A DNA stretch of 64,000 bases from Prolixibacteraceae bacterium (GTDB lineage Bacteria; Bacteroidota; Bacteroidia; Bacteroidales; Prolixibacteraceae). Shown here in pieces: positions 32,305 to 40,420 of the stretch (its first letter is position 1; each line of letters opens with the position of its first letter). The stretch spans positions 206,554 through 270,553 of the forward strand of contig DMSQ01000006.1 of NCBI GenBank assembly GCA_003457135.1, read 5' to 3'. The notes beneath the pieces are model-generated. The model saw only the letters and a program-made list of their open reading frames with translations, had not been told where the DNA came from and searched no databases. The translations under genes were made by a program, and so were the position numbers.

Positions 32305-34533
32305 ATGAAACCATTTTTTATCTACCTGCTTCTGTTTTTACCTTTCCTGGCAAATTCAGTCAATGATGGCGTACGGACGGTGATCAATCTGAACGGAACC
32401 TGGCAATTCGACCAAACGGTCAATGCCTTTCCTCCGGCGAAATTCACCCGCACCATTCCTGTTCCGGGGCTGGTGCATTTGGCAACTCCGAAAATTGACG
32501 ATTATAGCAAATTTTTTAATCGTGCCGAAAAAGTTGTGGCCAAAGATCAGCACAACCTTTACAACATTGATTATACGCCGCGATACAGTTGGTACAGAAA
32601 GTCGGTTTTTATTCCGAAGGAAATGGATGGAAAGGAAGGGGTGATCACCATTAAAAAAAGCCAGTATGTAACTCAGGTTTACGTGAATGGCATCGACCTT
32701 GGAACCTCGATGGCCTGTTACACGCCGATTGAATTTCCCCTTTCAAAAACGATTAAATATGGCGCTGAAAACGAAATCCTGATCAAGGTTGGCGACCGGG
32801 TTTGGTTACCTTCTGAAGCTGCGGGTGGTACCGATAAAGAGAAAGAGCATTATCTCCCCGGAATTTGGGATGACGTGTTGCTGTCGTTTACCGGAAATGT
32901 TCGGGTGAATCGCTTGCTGGTTTTGCCTTCTGTAGCCAATAAAAAAGTAACGGTCAAAGCTCAGCTTCGAAACTTTAAACCGGCACAGATTTTTTATGGC
33001 GATGCGATGAGCGATTCGGTAACTCTGGAAGTTTCGGTTGCTGAAAAAACTTCAGGAAAAATTGTTGCAACCAAAGCTGGACGATTCGCTGCCAAACGTG
33101 ATAATCTGACCGAAGCAATTCTTGAAATTCCACTGTCTAAATTCACGAACTGGACACCCGATCAACCTTTTTTGTATTTGGCAAAAGCAACTCTAAAAAC
33201 CGACAAAGACATTTCCGACGAAACAGGCAAACAATTCGGGATGCGTGATTTTACCCGAAAAGGCAAGTTCTTTTACCTGAATGGAGAGAAAATTATCCTC
33301 AGGGGAACAAACGTTACGTTACAGCGGTTTTTTGAAGATCCCGATTGCAGCAACCTGGTTTGGGATAAGGAATGGGTGAAAAAACTGTTGGTTGAATATC
33401 CGAAACAACTCAACTGGAACATGATGCGCATCTGTGTCGGGATTGCTCCTGATTTTTGGTACGACATTGCCGATGAGTATGGATTGATGTTTCAGAACGA
33501 ATGGCTCTACTGGCAAAATCATGGCTGGGACGAGCAAATCCAGAAAGAATATACCGATTGGATTTGGAGCGACGGAAATCATCCGAGCATTGTCATTTGG
33601 GATGCGATAAACGAAAATTGGGATGATTACATAGGAGGGCAACTCATTCCGGAGCTCAAAAAGCTGGACCCCACACGGATTTGGGATGCCGGGTATATGA
33701 CAGGAGATCAGATGTCGCTCGATGAAATGGATGAGCCGCATCCATATCAGGGAGTGGTGAACTGGATTCAGCCCGGCGCTAACCGGGATATTTATCCTTT
33801 GGGCGACCTCGATTTTAATCCCGCGATTATGCAGGAGATAAACAGTGCCGGCTCCGCCCAACTGGTAAACGAATACGGATGGATCTGGCTTTGGAGAAAT
33901 GGTTCGCCAAGTAAACTAACGGTGGAGGTTTTCGAACATTACCTTGGCAAAAACTCCACTCCGGAACAAAACTGGGAATTTCAGGCCTACTGGATGCAGC
34001 TCGAAACCGAATGGCTGCGTAGCAACCCGAACATCGCGGGCGTGCTGGCATTCTGTTATCTGGCCAATAATTACGGCTATACCGGCGACTGGTTTATCGG
34101 TAATATTAAAGATTTGAAACCGACCTTAACTTTAGACTGGTTCCGTCATGCTTTTGCGCCTGCCGGAACTTTTATCAACCTGGCCGATGAACGATATGTG
34201 AAAATGAAAGAGCCACATCAACCAGGTTCAAATCTGCTTTTTAACCTCGCTGGAGTCAATAATAATCCGGCAACAACTTCCGGAAAAGTGATAATTAAAC
34301 TCCTTGATTCAAGTGGAAAAACTGTATCGGAACAGACGAATGTTGTGAAATTGCAGTCTTTCTTACGAACCGATTTGCCTGTTTCAATCGCCTTACCAAC
34401 GCAATCTGGCGGATATATACTGGTTGCCGAATTTACTCCTGAAAAGGGTAAACCTATTGTCAGTCGCAGGTTTTTGAAAGTTGGTCAGGCAGAAAAATAT
34501 AGCTATTTCAATTTAAACCCGATAAGCAAATGA
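32305..34533 (+). CDS. Glycoside hydrolase family 2 enzyme
   Basis: A 742-residue secreted enzyme: signal peptide (FFIYLLLFLPFLANS), a jelly-roll sugar-binding domain (VINLNGTWQFDQTV, YSWYRKSVFIPKEM, VTQVYVNGIDLG), an immunoglobulin-like domain, then the TIM barrel. The acid/base Glu is in IVIWDAINENWDD and the nucleophile is likely the Glu of QLVNEYGWIWLW. GH2 includes beta-galactosidases, beta-mannosidases and beta-glucuronidases; the substrate cannot be decided from these motifs. It ends in ATGA overlapping the cupin isomerase gene. Nearby mannose- and glucose-phosphate isomerases favour a hexose-releasing role. Confidence 0.9.
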   Translation: MKPFFIYLLLFLPFLANSVNDGVRTVINLNGTWQFDQTVNAFPPAKFTRTIPVPGLVHLATPKIDDYSKFFNRAEKVVAKDQHNLYNIDYTPRYSWYRKSVFIPKEMDGKEGVITIKKSQYVTQVYVNGIDLGTSMACYTPIEFPLSKTIKYGAENEILIKVGDRVWLPSEAAGGTDKEKEHYLPGIWDDVLLSFTGNVRVNRLLVLPSVANKKVTVKAQLRNFKPAQIFYGDAMSDSVTLEVSVAEKTSGKIVATKAGRFAAKRDNLTEAILEIPLSKFTNWTPDQPFLYLAKATLKTDKDISDETGKQFGMRDFTRKGKFFYLNGEKIILRGTNVTLQRFFEDPDCSNLVWDKEWVKKLLVEYPKQLNWNMMRICVGIAPDFWYDIADEYGLMFQNEWLYWQNHGWDEQIQKEYTDWIWSDGNHPSIVIWDAINENWDDYIGGQLIPELKKLDPTRIWDAGYMTGDQMSLDEMDEPHPYQGVVNWIQPGANRDIYPLGDLDFNPAIMQEINSAGSAQLVNEYGWIWLWRNGSPSKLTVEVFEHYLGKNSTPEQNWEFQAYWMQLETEWLRSNPNIAGVLAFCYLANNYGYTGDWFIGNIKDLKPTLTLDWFRHAFAPAGTFINLADERYVKMKEPHQPGSNLLFNLAGVNNNPATTSGKVIIKLLDSSGKTVSEQTNVVKLQSFLRTDLPVSIALPTQSGGYILVAEFTPEKGKPIVSRRFLKVGQAEKYSYFNLNPISK

Positions 34534-35093
34534 AGCATTTAGAAATCGGGAAATCTCCTGTTGAGTTGAACCTCAAAAATTATCAAATGACAGGAGAATC
34601 CATCAACAATCAAACACGGAAATTGAAAGATTTGAAGGGAATTTTTCAGGATCAGGAAACTTTTGAAAAGATGGATATGGAGCAAATCGCTTATGCTGTT
34701 CAATCTTGGCTACCAGTTGGTGAGGGAACCCCTGGCGGACTTTTCATCGGGGCATCGACCATATATCCGGGCAAAGTAGGCAACGAATATTTTATGACTA
34801 AAGGTCATTTCCATTCGTTGGGCGACCGTGCCGAATTTTACTGGGGAGTTCAGGGGAAAGGCATGCTGATATTGATGGATCGCGACCGGAACGCCTGGGC
34901 AGAAGAAGTTTATCCCGGAAGCCTGCATTATATCGGTGGCGAAATTGCCCACCGTTTGGCCAACACTGGTGTCGAAAAGCTGATCGTTGGCGCCTGTTGG
35001 CCATCGGATGCCGGACACGACTACGAAGAAATTGCGGTGAATGGTTTCTCTGCTCGATTGGTGGAATTGGATGGAAAACCAAAACTGGTTTAA
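34530..35093 (+). CDS. Cupin-type glucose-6-phosphate isomerase
   Basis: A 187-residue protein of the archaeal-type cupin phosphoglucose isomerase family. The metal-binding cupin residues lie in FMTKGHFHSLGDRAEFYWGV and in LHYIGGEIAHRLANTG, with VGEGTPGGLFIGASTIYPGK upstream as usual for the family. It interconverts glucose 6-phosphate and fructose 6-phosphate in the cytosol. Its ATG overlaps the stop of the GH2 gene by 4 bp. A second, longer family member is encoded at 39631, so the cluster carries two. Confidence 0.87.
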   Translation: MKHLEIGKSPVELNLKNYQMTGESINNQTRKLKDLKGIFQDQETFEKMDMEQIAYAVQSWLPVGEGTPGGLFIGASTIYPGKVGNEYFMTKGHFHSLGDRAEFYWGVQGKGMLILMDRDRNAWAEEVYPGSLHYIGGEIAHRLANTGVEKLIVGACWPSDAGHDYEEIAVNGFSARLVELDGKPKLV

Positions 35094-35346
35094 ATTGAAG
35101 TATCGCAACTACGTTCCTTTTGGGTTTAATATAGCTTCATTCTACAAAGATATCGCAACGATGTTATTGAAAAGAAATCTGCGTAGCAGTATAATCTTTG
35201 TAGAAACTAAATTAAGTTAGAATGCAAAGCCACGTAGTGGCGACATGTGTAATTGGTTTTTAAATCGAAAAATGACATTTTTATTGGCTTTTAATGTCTA
35301 AATCTAATATCGGATAATCTAAAATCTATCATCTAAAATCTTCTTC
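35094..35346. repeat. Intergenic region with inverted repeat and phylum-typical palindromes
   Basis: No gene is seen in this 253-bp gap. It holds a perfect 12-bp inverted repeat, TTCTACAAAGAT at 35140-35151 and ATCTTTGTAGAA at 35194-35205, followed by the palindrome CCACGTAGTGG near 35228. The right half (35280-35345) is A/T-rich with repeated ATCTAAAATC-like units. The first part resembles short dispersed palindromes seen in Bacteroidetes genomes. Confidence 0.6.
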
Positions 35347-36669
35347 ATGAAATCATACGTCATTCTCATCTCCGTGGTAGCCGCGCTGGGCGGGCTTTTG
35401 TTTGGGTTTGACACGGCAGTTATCTCGGGAACCATCAATTTTATTCAGCCATACTTTGGTTTGTCCGAGGTTGGTTTAGGCTGGACAGTAAGCAGTTTGT
35501 TGTTTGGCTGCATCGCCGGAGTTTTTATTGCCGGAAAAGCGGGCGACCACTATGGCCGCAAAAAAGTGCTGATGCTGGCGGCGCTGCTGTTTTTTATTTC
35601 AGCTGTCGGAAGCGCTTCTGCTCATTCGCTTTACTTATTCCTGATTGCACGCATTTTAGGTGGAATTGCGGTTGGCGTAGCATCCATCCTTTCTCCGATG
35701 TACATTGCCGAGCTTGCTCCAGCCAAATACCGCGGCACCTTGGTTTCGTTGAATCAACTGGCCATAGTGATGGGCATTTTGGTGGCGTTTTTCAGCAATT
35801 ACCTGTTGGTTGGAACCGGCGAAAACAATTGGCGCTGGATGCTGCTGGTAATGGCCGCTCCGGCGGTATTGCTTTTCTTCAGCCTGTTTTTGGTTCCTGA
35901 AAGTCCGCGATGGCTGGTTGCCCGTAACCGGAATGATGAAGCGCTGAATGTGCTGATCAAAACTTCAGGCATGGAAATGGCAAAGTCGGAACTCAACGAA
36001 ATTCAGGAAACCCTGAAAAATCAGGAAGAATCAACTTTCACCGATTTGCTGGCGCCTAAAATCAGACCGCTTTTGTTTACAGGGATTATTCTGGCAATTT
36101 TTCAACAGATTACCGGAATCAACACGATCATGTATTATGCGCCGAAAATATTCGCGAATGTGGGCCAATCGAACGATTCTGCCTTATTGCAAACCATTCT
36201 CATCGGCGGGACTAACCTGGTTTTTACGTTGGTTGCCATGGTTTTGATTGACCGATTTGGACGCAAACTCTTAATCGTGGTCGGCTCAACCGGCATGATG
36301 CTGATGCTGGCCGGATTATCGGCTTTGTATTTCACCAATCACACTTCCGGAGTATTGGTGCTGGTATTTATTTTGGGTTACATTGCTTTTTTCGCTGCTT
36401 CGTTGGGTCCTGCACTTTGGGTAGTGGCTGCTGAATTGTTTCCGAACCGCTTGCGCAGCAAAGGAATGTCAATCGCCATCGTGTCACTTTGGATTGCCTG
36501 TACCATTGTAACCATCGTTTTCCCGATCATGCTCGAAAAGCTTAGTGGAGGAATTACCTTCCTGATTTTCGCGCTGATTTGTATGGCTAATCTGGCGTAT
36601 GTACTGAAATACGTTCCTGAAACCAAAGGCAAAACGCTGGAAGAACTGGAAAAAGAATTTGCAAAATAG
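35347..36669 (+). CDS. Sugar porter-family MFS transporter
   Basis: A 440-residue, twelve-helix transporter with the sugar porter signatures in order: GGLLFGFDTAVISGTI in TM1, GDHYGRKKVLMLAAL in loop 2-3, PESPRWLVARNRNDEA after TM6, QQITGINTIMYYAPKI in TM7, DRFGRKLLIVVG in loop 8-9 and the C-terminal PETKGKTLEELEKEF. It resembles proton-coupled xylose/hexose importers. It is next to a sugar kinase and two phosphohexose isomerases, so hexose import followed by phosphorylation is the natural reading. It stands 253 bp after the cupin gene and may have its own promoter. Confidence 0.93.
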   Translation: MKSYVILISVVAALGGLLFGFDTAVISGTINFIQPYFGLSEVGLGWTVSSLLFGCIAGVFIAGKAGDHYGRKKVLMLAALLFFISAVGSASAHSLYLFLIARILGGIAVGVASILSPMYIAELAPAKYRGTLVSLNQLAIVMGILVAFFSNYLLVGTGENNWRWMLLVMAAPAVLLFFSLFLVPESPRWLVARNRNDEALNVLIKTSGMEMAKSELNEIQETLKNQEESTFTDLLAPKIRPLLFTGIILAIFQQITGINTIMYYAPKIFANVGQSNDSALLQTILIGGTNLVFTLVAMVLIDRFGRKLLIVVGSTGMMLMLAGLSALYFTNHTSGVLVLVFILGYIAFFAASLGPALWVVAAELFPNRLRSKGMSIAIVSLWIACTIVTIVFPIMLEKLSGGITFLIFALICMANLAYVLKYVPETKGKTLEELEKEFAK

Positions 36670-36750
36670 AACAAAGGAAAGAGGAAAAAGAAATGACAAA
36701 TATTCAATATCCAATTTCGAATAACCAATAACCAAATTAGTAAATAGCAA

Positions 36751-37752
36751 ATGAGAAAGCCATCGCATACCGATTCAAACTCCCCCTCTTTGGGAGGGGG
36801 TCGGGGGGAGGCTATCATCGCCATCGACCTCGGCGGAACCTTTATCAAAATTGGTTTGCTCAAAAATGGTGAACTCATTGACCGGAAAGAAATTCCGGCA
36901 CAGGCGGCTTCAGGATTGAAATCACAACTTCCGGAATTGGAAATGGTGATAGATCAGATTTTAAAATCAAATCAGGTTCAGAAAGAAACTGTTCGGGGCA
37001 TTGGTTTTTCGTTTGCCGGATTGGTTGATCCTGTTGCGAACCGGATTTTATCCACCAATCAAAAATATGAGGATGGTCCGGAAACCGATCTGGTTGGCTG
37101 GGCGCATGAAAAATGGAACTGGCCGCTGTTTGCAATGAACGATGCCCGAATGGCATTGTTGGGCGAGTGGCAGCATGGAGCCGGACAGGGTTGTTCCGAT
37201 TTGGTGATGGTGACTTTGGGCACCGGAATTGGATCTGCTGTTTTGATTGGAGGGCAACTGCTAATTGGCAAACATTTTCAGGCCGGAAACCTTGGCGGTC
37301 ATTTTGTAGTGAACCACAAAGGTTCGGTCTGCACCTGCGGAAATATTGGTTGTGTTGAAGCCGAAGCCTCTACATGGCGCTTGCCGGCTTTGCTGAAGGA
37401 GCATCCGGAGTTTCCCGGAAGTTCGATGAAAAATGAAGAATTTCCCGATTTCAAAGCGCTTTTTCATCACGCTGGAAATAATGATCAAGTTGCAAGAGAA
37501 GTATTGGATCATTGTCTTTCGGCATGGGCTGCCGGAATCATCACCATGATTCATGCTTTCGATCCTGAAATAATCATCCTGAGCGGAGGAATCATGAAAA
37601 GCTCAGCTATCATCCTGCCTGCACTTCAGGAAAAAGTGAACCAACTGGCCTGGACTCCATGGGGTAAAGTGAAACTTGTTGAAGCTAAATTTCCTGACTC
37701 CGCTGCATTATATGGCGCTGATTATCTGGTACGTTCATCGATAATAAAATAG
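36751..37752 (+). CDS. ROK-family sugar kinase with repeat-encoded N-terminus
   Basis: A 333-residue kinase of the ROK group. The phosphate-binding start is IIAIDLGGTFIKIGLL, and the zinc motif CTCGNIGCVEAEAS and the VTLGTGIGSAVLIGG segment are intact; NDARMALLGEW contains the catalytic Asp. It probably phosphorylates glucose or another hexose delivered by the adjacent porter. The N-terminus is odd: residues 10-21 (NSPSLGGGRGEA) are encoded by a G/C-rich palindrome that also occurs at 37774 and 38264. ROK proteins normally begin close to the nucleotide-binding strand, so about 20 extra residues come from this segment. No alternative ATG lies closer to the conserved start. Confidence 0.9.
   Translation: MRKPSHTDSNSPSLGGGRGEAIIAIDLGGTFIKIGLLKNGELIDRKEIPAQAASGLKSQLPELEMVIDQILKSNQVQKETVRGIGFSFAGLVDPVANRILSTNQKYEDGPETDLVGWAHEKWNWPLFAMNDARMALLGEWQHGAGQGCSDLVMVTLGTGIGSAVLIGGQLLIGKHFQAGNLGGHFVVNHKGSVCTCGNIGCVEAEASTWRLPALLKEHPEFPGSSMKNEEFPDFKALFHHAGNNDQVAREVLDHCLSAWAAGIITMIHAFDPEIIILSGGIMKSSAIILPALQEKVNQLAWTPWGKVKLVEAKFPDSAALYGADYLVRSSIIK
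36777..36813 (+). repeat. G/C-rich palindromic repeat, copy 1, in the ROK frame
   Basis: 37 bp with arms CCCCCTC and GAGGGGG around a short loop, then TCGGGGGGAGGCT. It is translated as NSPSLGGGRGEA. It matches copy 3 at 38264-38300 in 32 of 37 positions. Confidence 0.75.
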
Positions 37753-37773
37753 TTGAATATATTGCCTTTTTTA

Positions 37774-37808
37774 AGCCTCCCCTTTTGGGGGAGGTTTGGA
37801 GGGGGCCG
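37774..37808 (+). repeat. G/C-rich palindromic repeat, copy 2, intergenic
   Basis: Arms CCTCCCC and GGGGGAGG with loop TTTT, followed by TTTGGAGGGGGC. It has the same layout as copies 1 and 3 but is more diverged. It fills most of the gap between the ROK stop and the next ATG, 12 bp upstream of that ATG, so it may also act as a hairpin in the mRNA. Confidence 0.7.
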
Positions 37809-37820
37809 AATAATATATAA

Positions 37821-39620
37821 ATGAAGAAGTATTTAAACAAGCCCTCGAAATTCACCAACCTTCCGGTTGTAGAGGTATATAACGAATCGTACAAAGTTGA
37901 AAACGGCTGGGCCGACATTTGTACCCGACTAAACAAAGAAATTTCAGCGATAAAAAATTCGAAAAAGATAGTGGTAGTTGAAACCTACCAGGGCGTAATT
38001 CACGAAGAAATAATTTCAAATCTTCAAGCCGGACTGAAATGCGACTGCTTGATTCAGGCTGCCGATTACATGCTTCCGGAAGATGAAATTAAAAAACTGG
38101 TATTTCCCGATGTAACCAACGACCGTATTTTTGGTTTCCTCACCCGCCTGACCATGGATGCTTTTTTCGATTCAGAAAAAGTAAAAGCCATTCAGGATGA
38201 TATCATTTCAAGTAAAGATGGAATCATCGTAATATATGGCTGCGGTGCATCATTGCTGCTTCCAAACTCCCCCTCCACCGGAGGGGGTTGGGGGGAGGCT
38301 TTTATTTATGCCGACATGGCCCGCTGGGAAATCCAATTACGGATGCGCCAACACCTGGTCGATAATTTAGGTATGAAAAACCGCGATACCGCCGACTGGA
38401 TGTTGCTCTACAAGCAGGGCTTCTTTGTGGATTGGAGAGTGTGCGACCGCCAGAAAAAGACACTTTTCGACCGATGGGATTTTCTGCTCGACACCAATAA
38501 AATAGGGCAACCGAAAATGGTGGAAGGAGAAGCTATTCTTGAAGGTCTTGAACTTGCCACCAACCGACCATTTAGTGTGGTTCCGTTTTTCGATCCGGGT
38601 CCATGGGGCGGTCAATGGATGAAAGAAGTTTGTAATCTGGATGAATCGGCTTCCAATTATGCCTGGTGTTTCAACGCGGTTCCAGAAGAAAACAGTCTTT
38701 TATTGAAATTCGGCGAGGATGTGATTGAAATTCCATCAATCAACCTTGTGTTTCGTCATCCCAGAGAACTGATGGGCGATCTGGTTCATGGCCGTTTTGG
38801 CGATGAATTCCCCATCCGTTTCGACTATCTCGATACCATGAAAGGCGGTCATCTGAGTCTTCAGGTGCATCCGCTAACAGAATACATTCAGGAGAAATTC
38901 GGGTTGCATTACACGCAGGACGAAAGCTATTACATAATGGATGCGGAAGACGATGCCATTGTATATTTGGGACTGATGGAAGGTATCAATCCTGAAGAAA
39001 TGCTGGCCGATCTGGAAGAAGCTCAGGCAGGAGGAAAACCATTCGAAGCCGAAAAACATGTGGAAACCTGGCCGATGAAAAAGCATGATCATGTGTTGAT
39101 TCCGGCGGGAACAATTCACTGTTCAGGCAAAAACAGCATGGTGCTCGAAATCAGCGCCACACCCTATATCTTCACCTTCAAACTCTGGGACTGGGGACGT
39201 TTGGGAATGGATGGAAAACCACGGCCAATAAACATTGAACACGGAAAAAAGAACATCCAGTGGGACAGAACCACCGAATGGACACGCCAAAATCTGGTGA
39301 ACCGTATTGAAAAAGTGGCTAAAGGCGATGGCTGGGTGGAAGAACGCACCGGATTGCACGAACGCGAGTTCATAGAAACCCGCCGGCATTGGTTCACAAA
39401 AATGACCGAACACCACACCAATGGCGGAGTTCATGTGATTTGCCTGGTTGAAGGCGATGAAGTGATTGTTGAAAGTCCGACCAATGTGTTTGATCCCTTC
39501 GTGGTTCATTATGCCGAAGTGTTTATTGTTCCGGCAAAAGTTGGCGCCTACACCATTCGCCCTTATGGAGCTGGCGAGGGCCAGAAGTGTGGGACGATGA
39601 AAGGATATGTGAGGTATTAA
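37821..39620 (+). CDS. Class I mannose-6-phosphate isomerase with N-terminal kinase-like domain
   Basis: A 599-residue cytosolic protein. The C-terminal 300 residues are a class I phosphomannose isomerase cupin: GGHLSLQVHPLTEYIQ with the Zn-ligand Gln and His, then HDHVLIPAGTIHCSGK, and MKGYVRY at the end. The N-terminal 270 residues look like a uridine kinase-type fold (KKIVVVETYQGVIHEEIISN, DGIIVIYGCGASLLL) without a clear P-loop. At residues 149-160 the insert NSPSTGGGWGEA is encoded by repeat copy 3, splitting a strand (ASLLLP) from FIYADMARWEI. The frame is maintained. The likely reaction is mannose 6-phosphate to fructose 6-phosphate. Confidence 0.85.
   Translation: MKKYLNKPSKFTNLPVVEVYNESYKVENGWADICTRLNKEISAIKNSKKIVVVETYQGVIHEEIISNLQAGLKCDCLIQAADYMLPEDEIKKLVFPDVTNDRIFGFLTRLTMDAFFDSEKVKAIQDDIISSKDGIIVIYGCGASLLLPNSPSTGGGWGEAFIYADMARWEIQLRMRQHLVDNLGMKNRDTADWMLLYKQGFFVDWRVCDRQKKTLFDRWDFLLDTNKIGQPKMVEGEAILEGLELATNRPFSVVPFFDPGPWGGQWMKEVCNLDESASNYAWCFNAVPEENSLLLKFGEDVIEIPSINLVFRHPRELMGDLVHGRFGDEFPIRFDYLDTMKGGHLSLQVHPLTEYIQEKFGLHYTQDESYYIMDAEDDAIVYLGLMEGINPEEMLADLEEAQAGGKPFEAEKHVETWPMKKHDHVLIPAGTIHCSGKNSMVLEISATPYIFTFKLWDWGRLGMDGKPRPINIEHGKKNIQWDRTTEWTRQNLVNRIEKVAKGDGWVEERTGLHEREFIETRRHWFTKMTEHHTNGGVHVICLVEGDEVIVESPTNVFDPFVVHYAEVFIVPAKVGAYTIRPYGAGEGQKCGTMKGYVRY
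38264..38300 (+). repeat. G/C-rich palindromic repeat, copy 3, inside the isomerase frame
   Basis: 37 bp, 32/37 identical to copy 1. The loop differs (CACC instead of TTTG) in a way that keeps or lengthens the stem (CCCCCTCC with GGAGGGGG). It is translated as NSPSTGGGWGEA without disturbing the reading frame. Confidence 0.75.
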
Positions 39621-39630
39621 AAATAGAAAA

Positions 39631-40410
39631 ATGAAATTTAATCCCGGATTTGATATCCAAGCTACCACCCAACCGATAGGTTTTGAATATGGCGCCAATG
39701 TTTTTGGGCCTGAAGTAGAAAATCGAACCCTTGATTCGATTCGAAAAAGCCTGCGAAATCCTGAATGCACCGGTCCCGATCCGGTCTATTCCATCGCGAT
39801 GGATGTGGGCAAATCGGAGCATCTGCCAATTCTAGAAAAACTACGTTTATTATATGGTGCGGTGACTTATGCCGCCGGTCGTTTGGGCGATGAGCCTGTC
39901 CGCAGTCAGGGGCATATCCACAAAGTGTCGCCGCTTTCGGGATGGTCAACTCCGGAAGTGTATGAAATCTGGAGTGGAAAAGCCATTATTTATATGCAGG
40001 AAACTGCTGAAGACAACCCGGGGCGATGTTTTGCAGTGGTGGCTAATCCGGGTGATGTGGTAATTGTTCCGCCGTACTGGGCACACGCCACCATCAGCGC
40101 CGATACCGGAAAACCGCTCACCTTTGGCGCCTGGTGCGACCGCGAATATGGTTTTGAGTACGACGGAGTGCGCGCCCACAAAGGATTAGCCTGGTTTCCG
40201 GTGATTTCCCCTTCCGGAGAAATTGAATGGCAGAAAAATCCGAATTATCTGGAATGTGAATTGATCGTGAAAAGTCCCGAAATATATTCACAATTGGGAA
40301 TAGAACCCGGAAAGTCAATTTACGAACAGTTTGAGGAAAATCCGGAGAAATTTTTGTTTGTGCCACAGCCACAGTTGGTTGAAGAGGTTTGGGTGAATTT
40401 TGTGCCTTAA
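39631..40410 (+). CDS. Second cupin-type glucose-6-phosphate isomerase homologue
   Basis: A 259-residue protein of the same cupin isomerase family as the 34530 gene but longer. The metal-binding region is GHIHKVSPLSGWSTPEVYEI with the two His and the Glu, then VVIVPPYWAHATISA. The AGRLGDEPVRSQ segment precedes the cupin motif. The N- and C-terminal extensions are additional to the cupin core. It starts 10 bp after the phosphomannose isomerase gene and closes the sugar cluster. It may act on another phosphosugar, or the two may differ in metal use or regulation; that is inferred. Confidence 0.85.
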   Translation: MKFNPGFDIQATTQPIGFEYGANVFGPEVENRTLDSIRKSLRNPECTGPDPVYSIAMDVGKSEHLPILEKLRLLYGAVTYAAGRLGDEPVRSQGHIHKVSPLSGWSTPEVYEIWSGKAIIYMQETAEDNPGRCFAVVANPGDVVIVPPYWAHATISADTGKPLTFGAWCDREYGFEYDGVRAHKGLAWFPVISPSGEIEWQKNPNYLECELIVKSPEIYSQLGIEPGKSIYEQFEENPEKFLFVPQPQLVEEVWVNFVP

Positions 40411-40420
40411 AATTCATTCT

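Noticed and set aside
39123..39770. Long open frame on the minus strand within the isomerase genes
   Set aside because: It is antisense to two clear genes, its product has no recognisable family and the composition follows that of the real frames.
30377..40410. Polysaccharide utilisation locus
   Set aside because: No SusC/SusD pair, no hybrid two-component regulator and no sigma/anti-sigma pair next to the enzymes; only a sugar cluster is supported.
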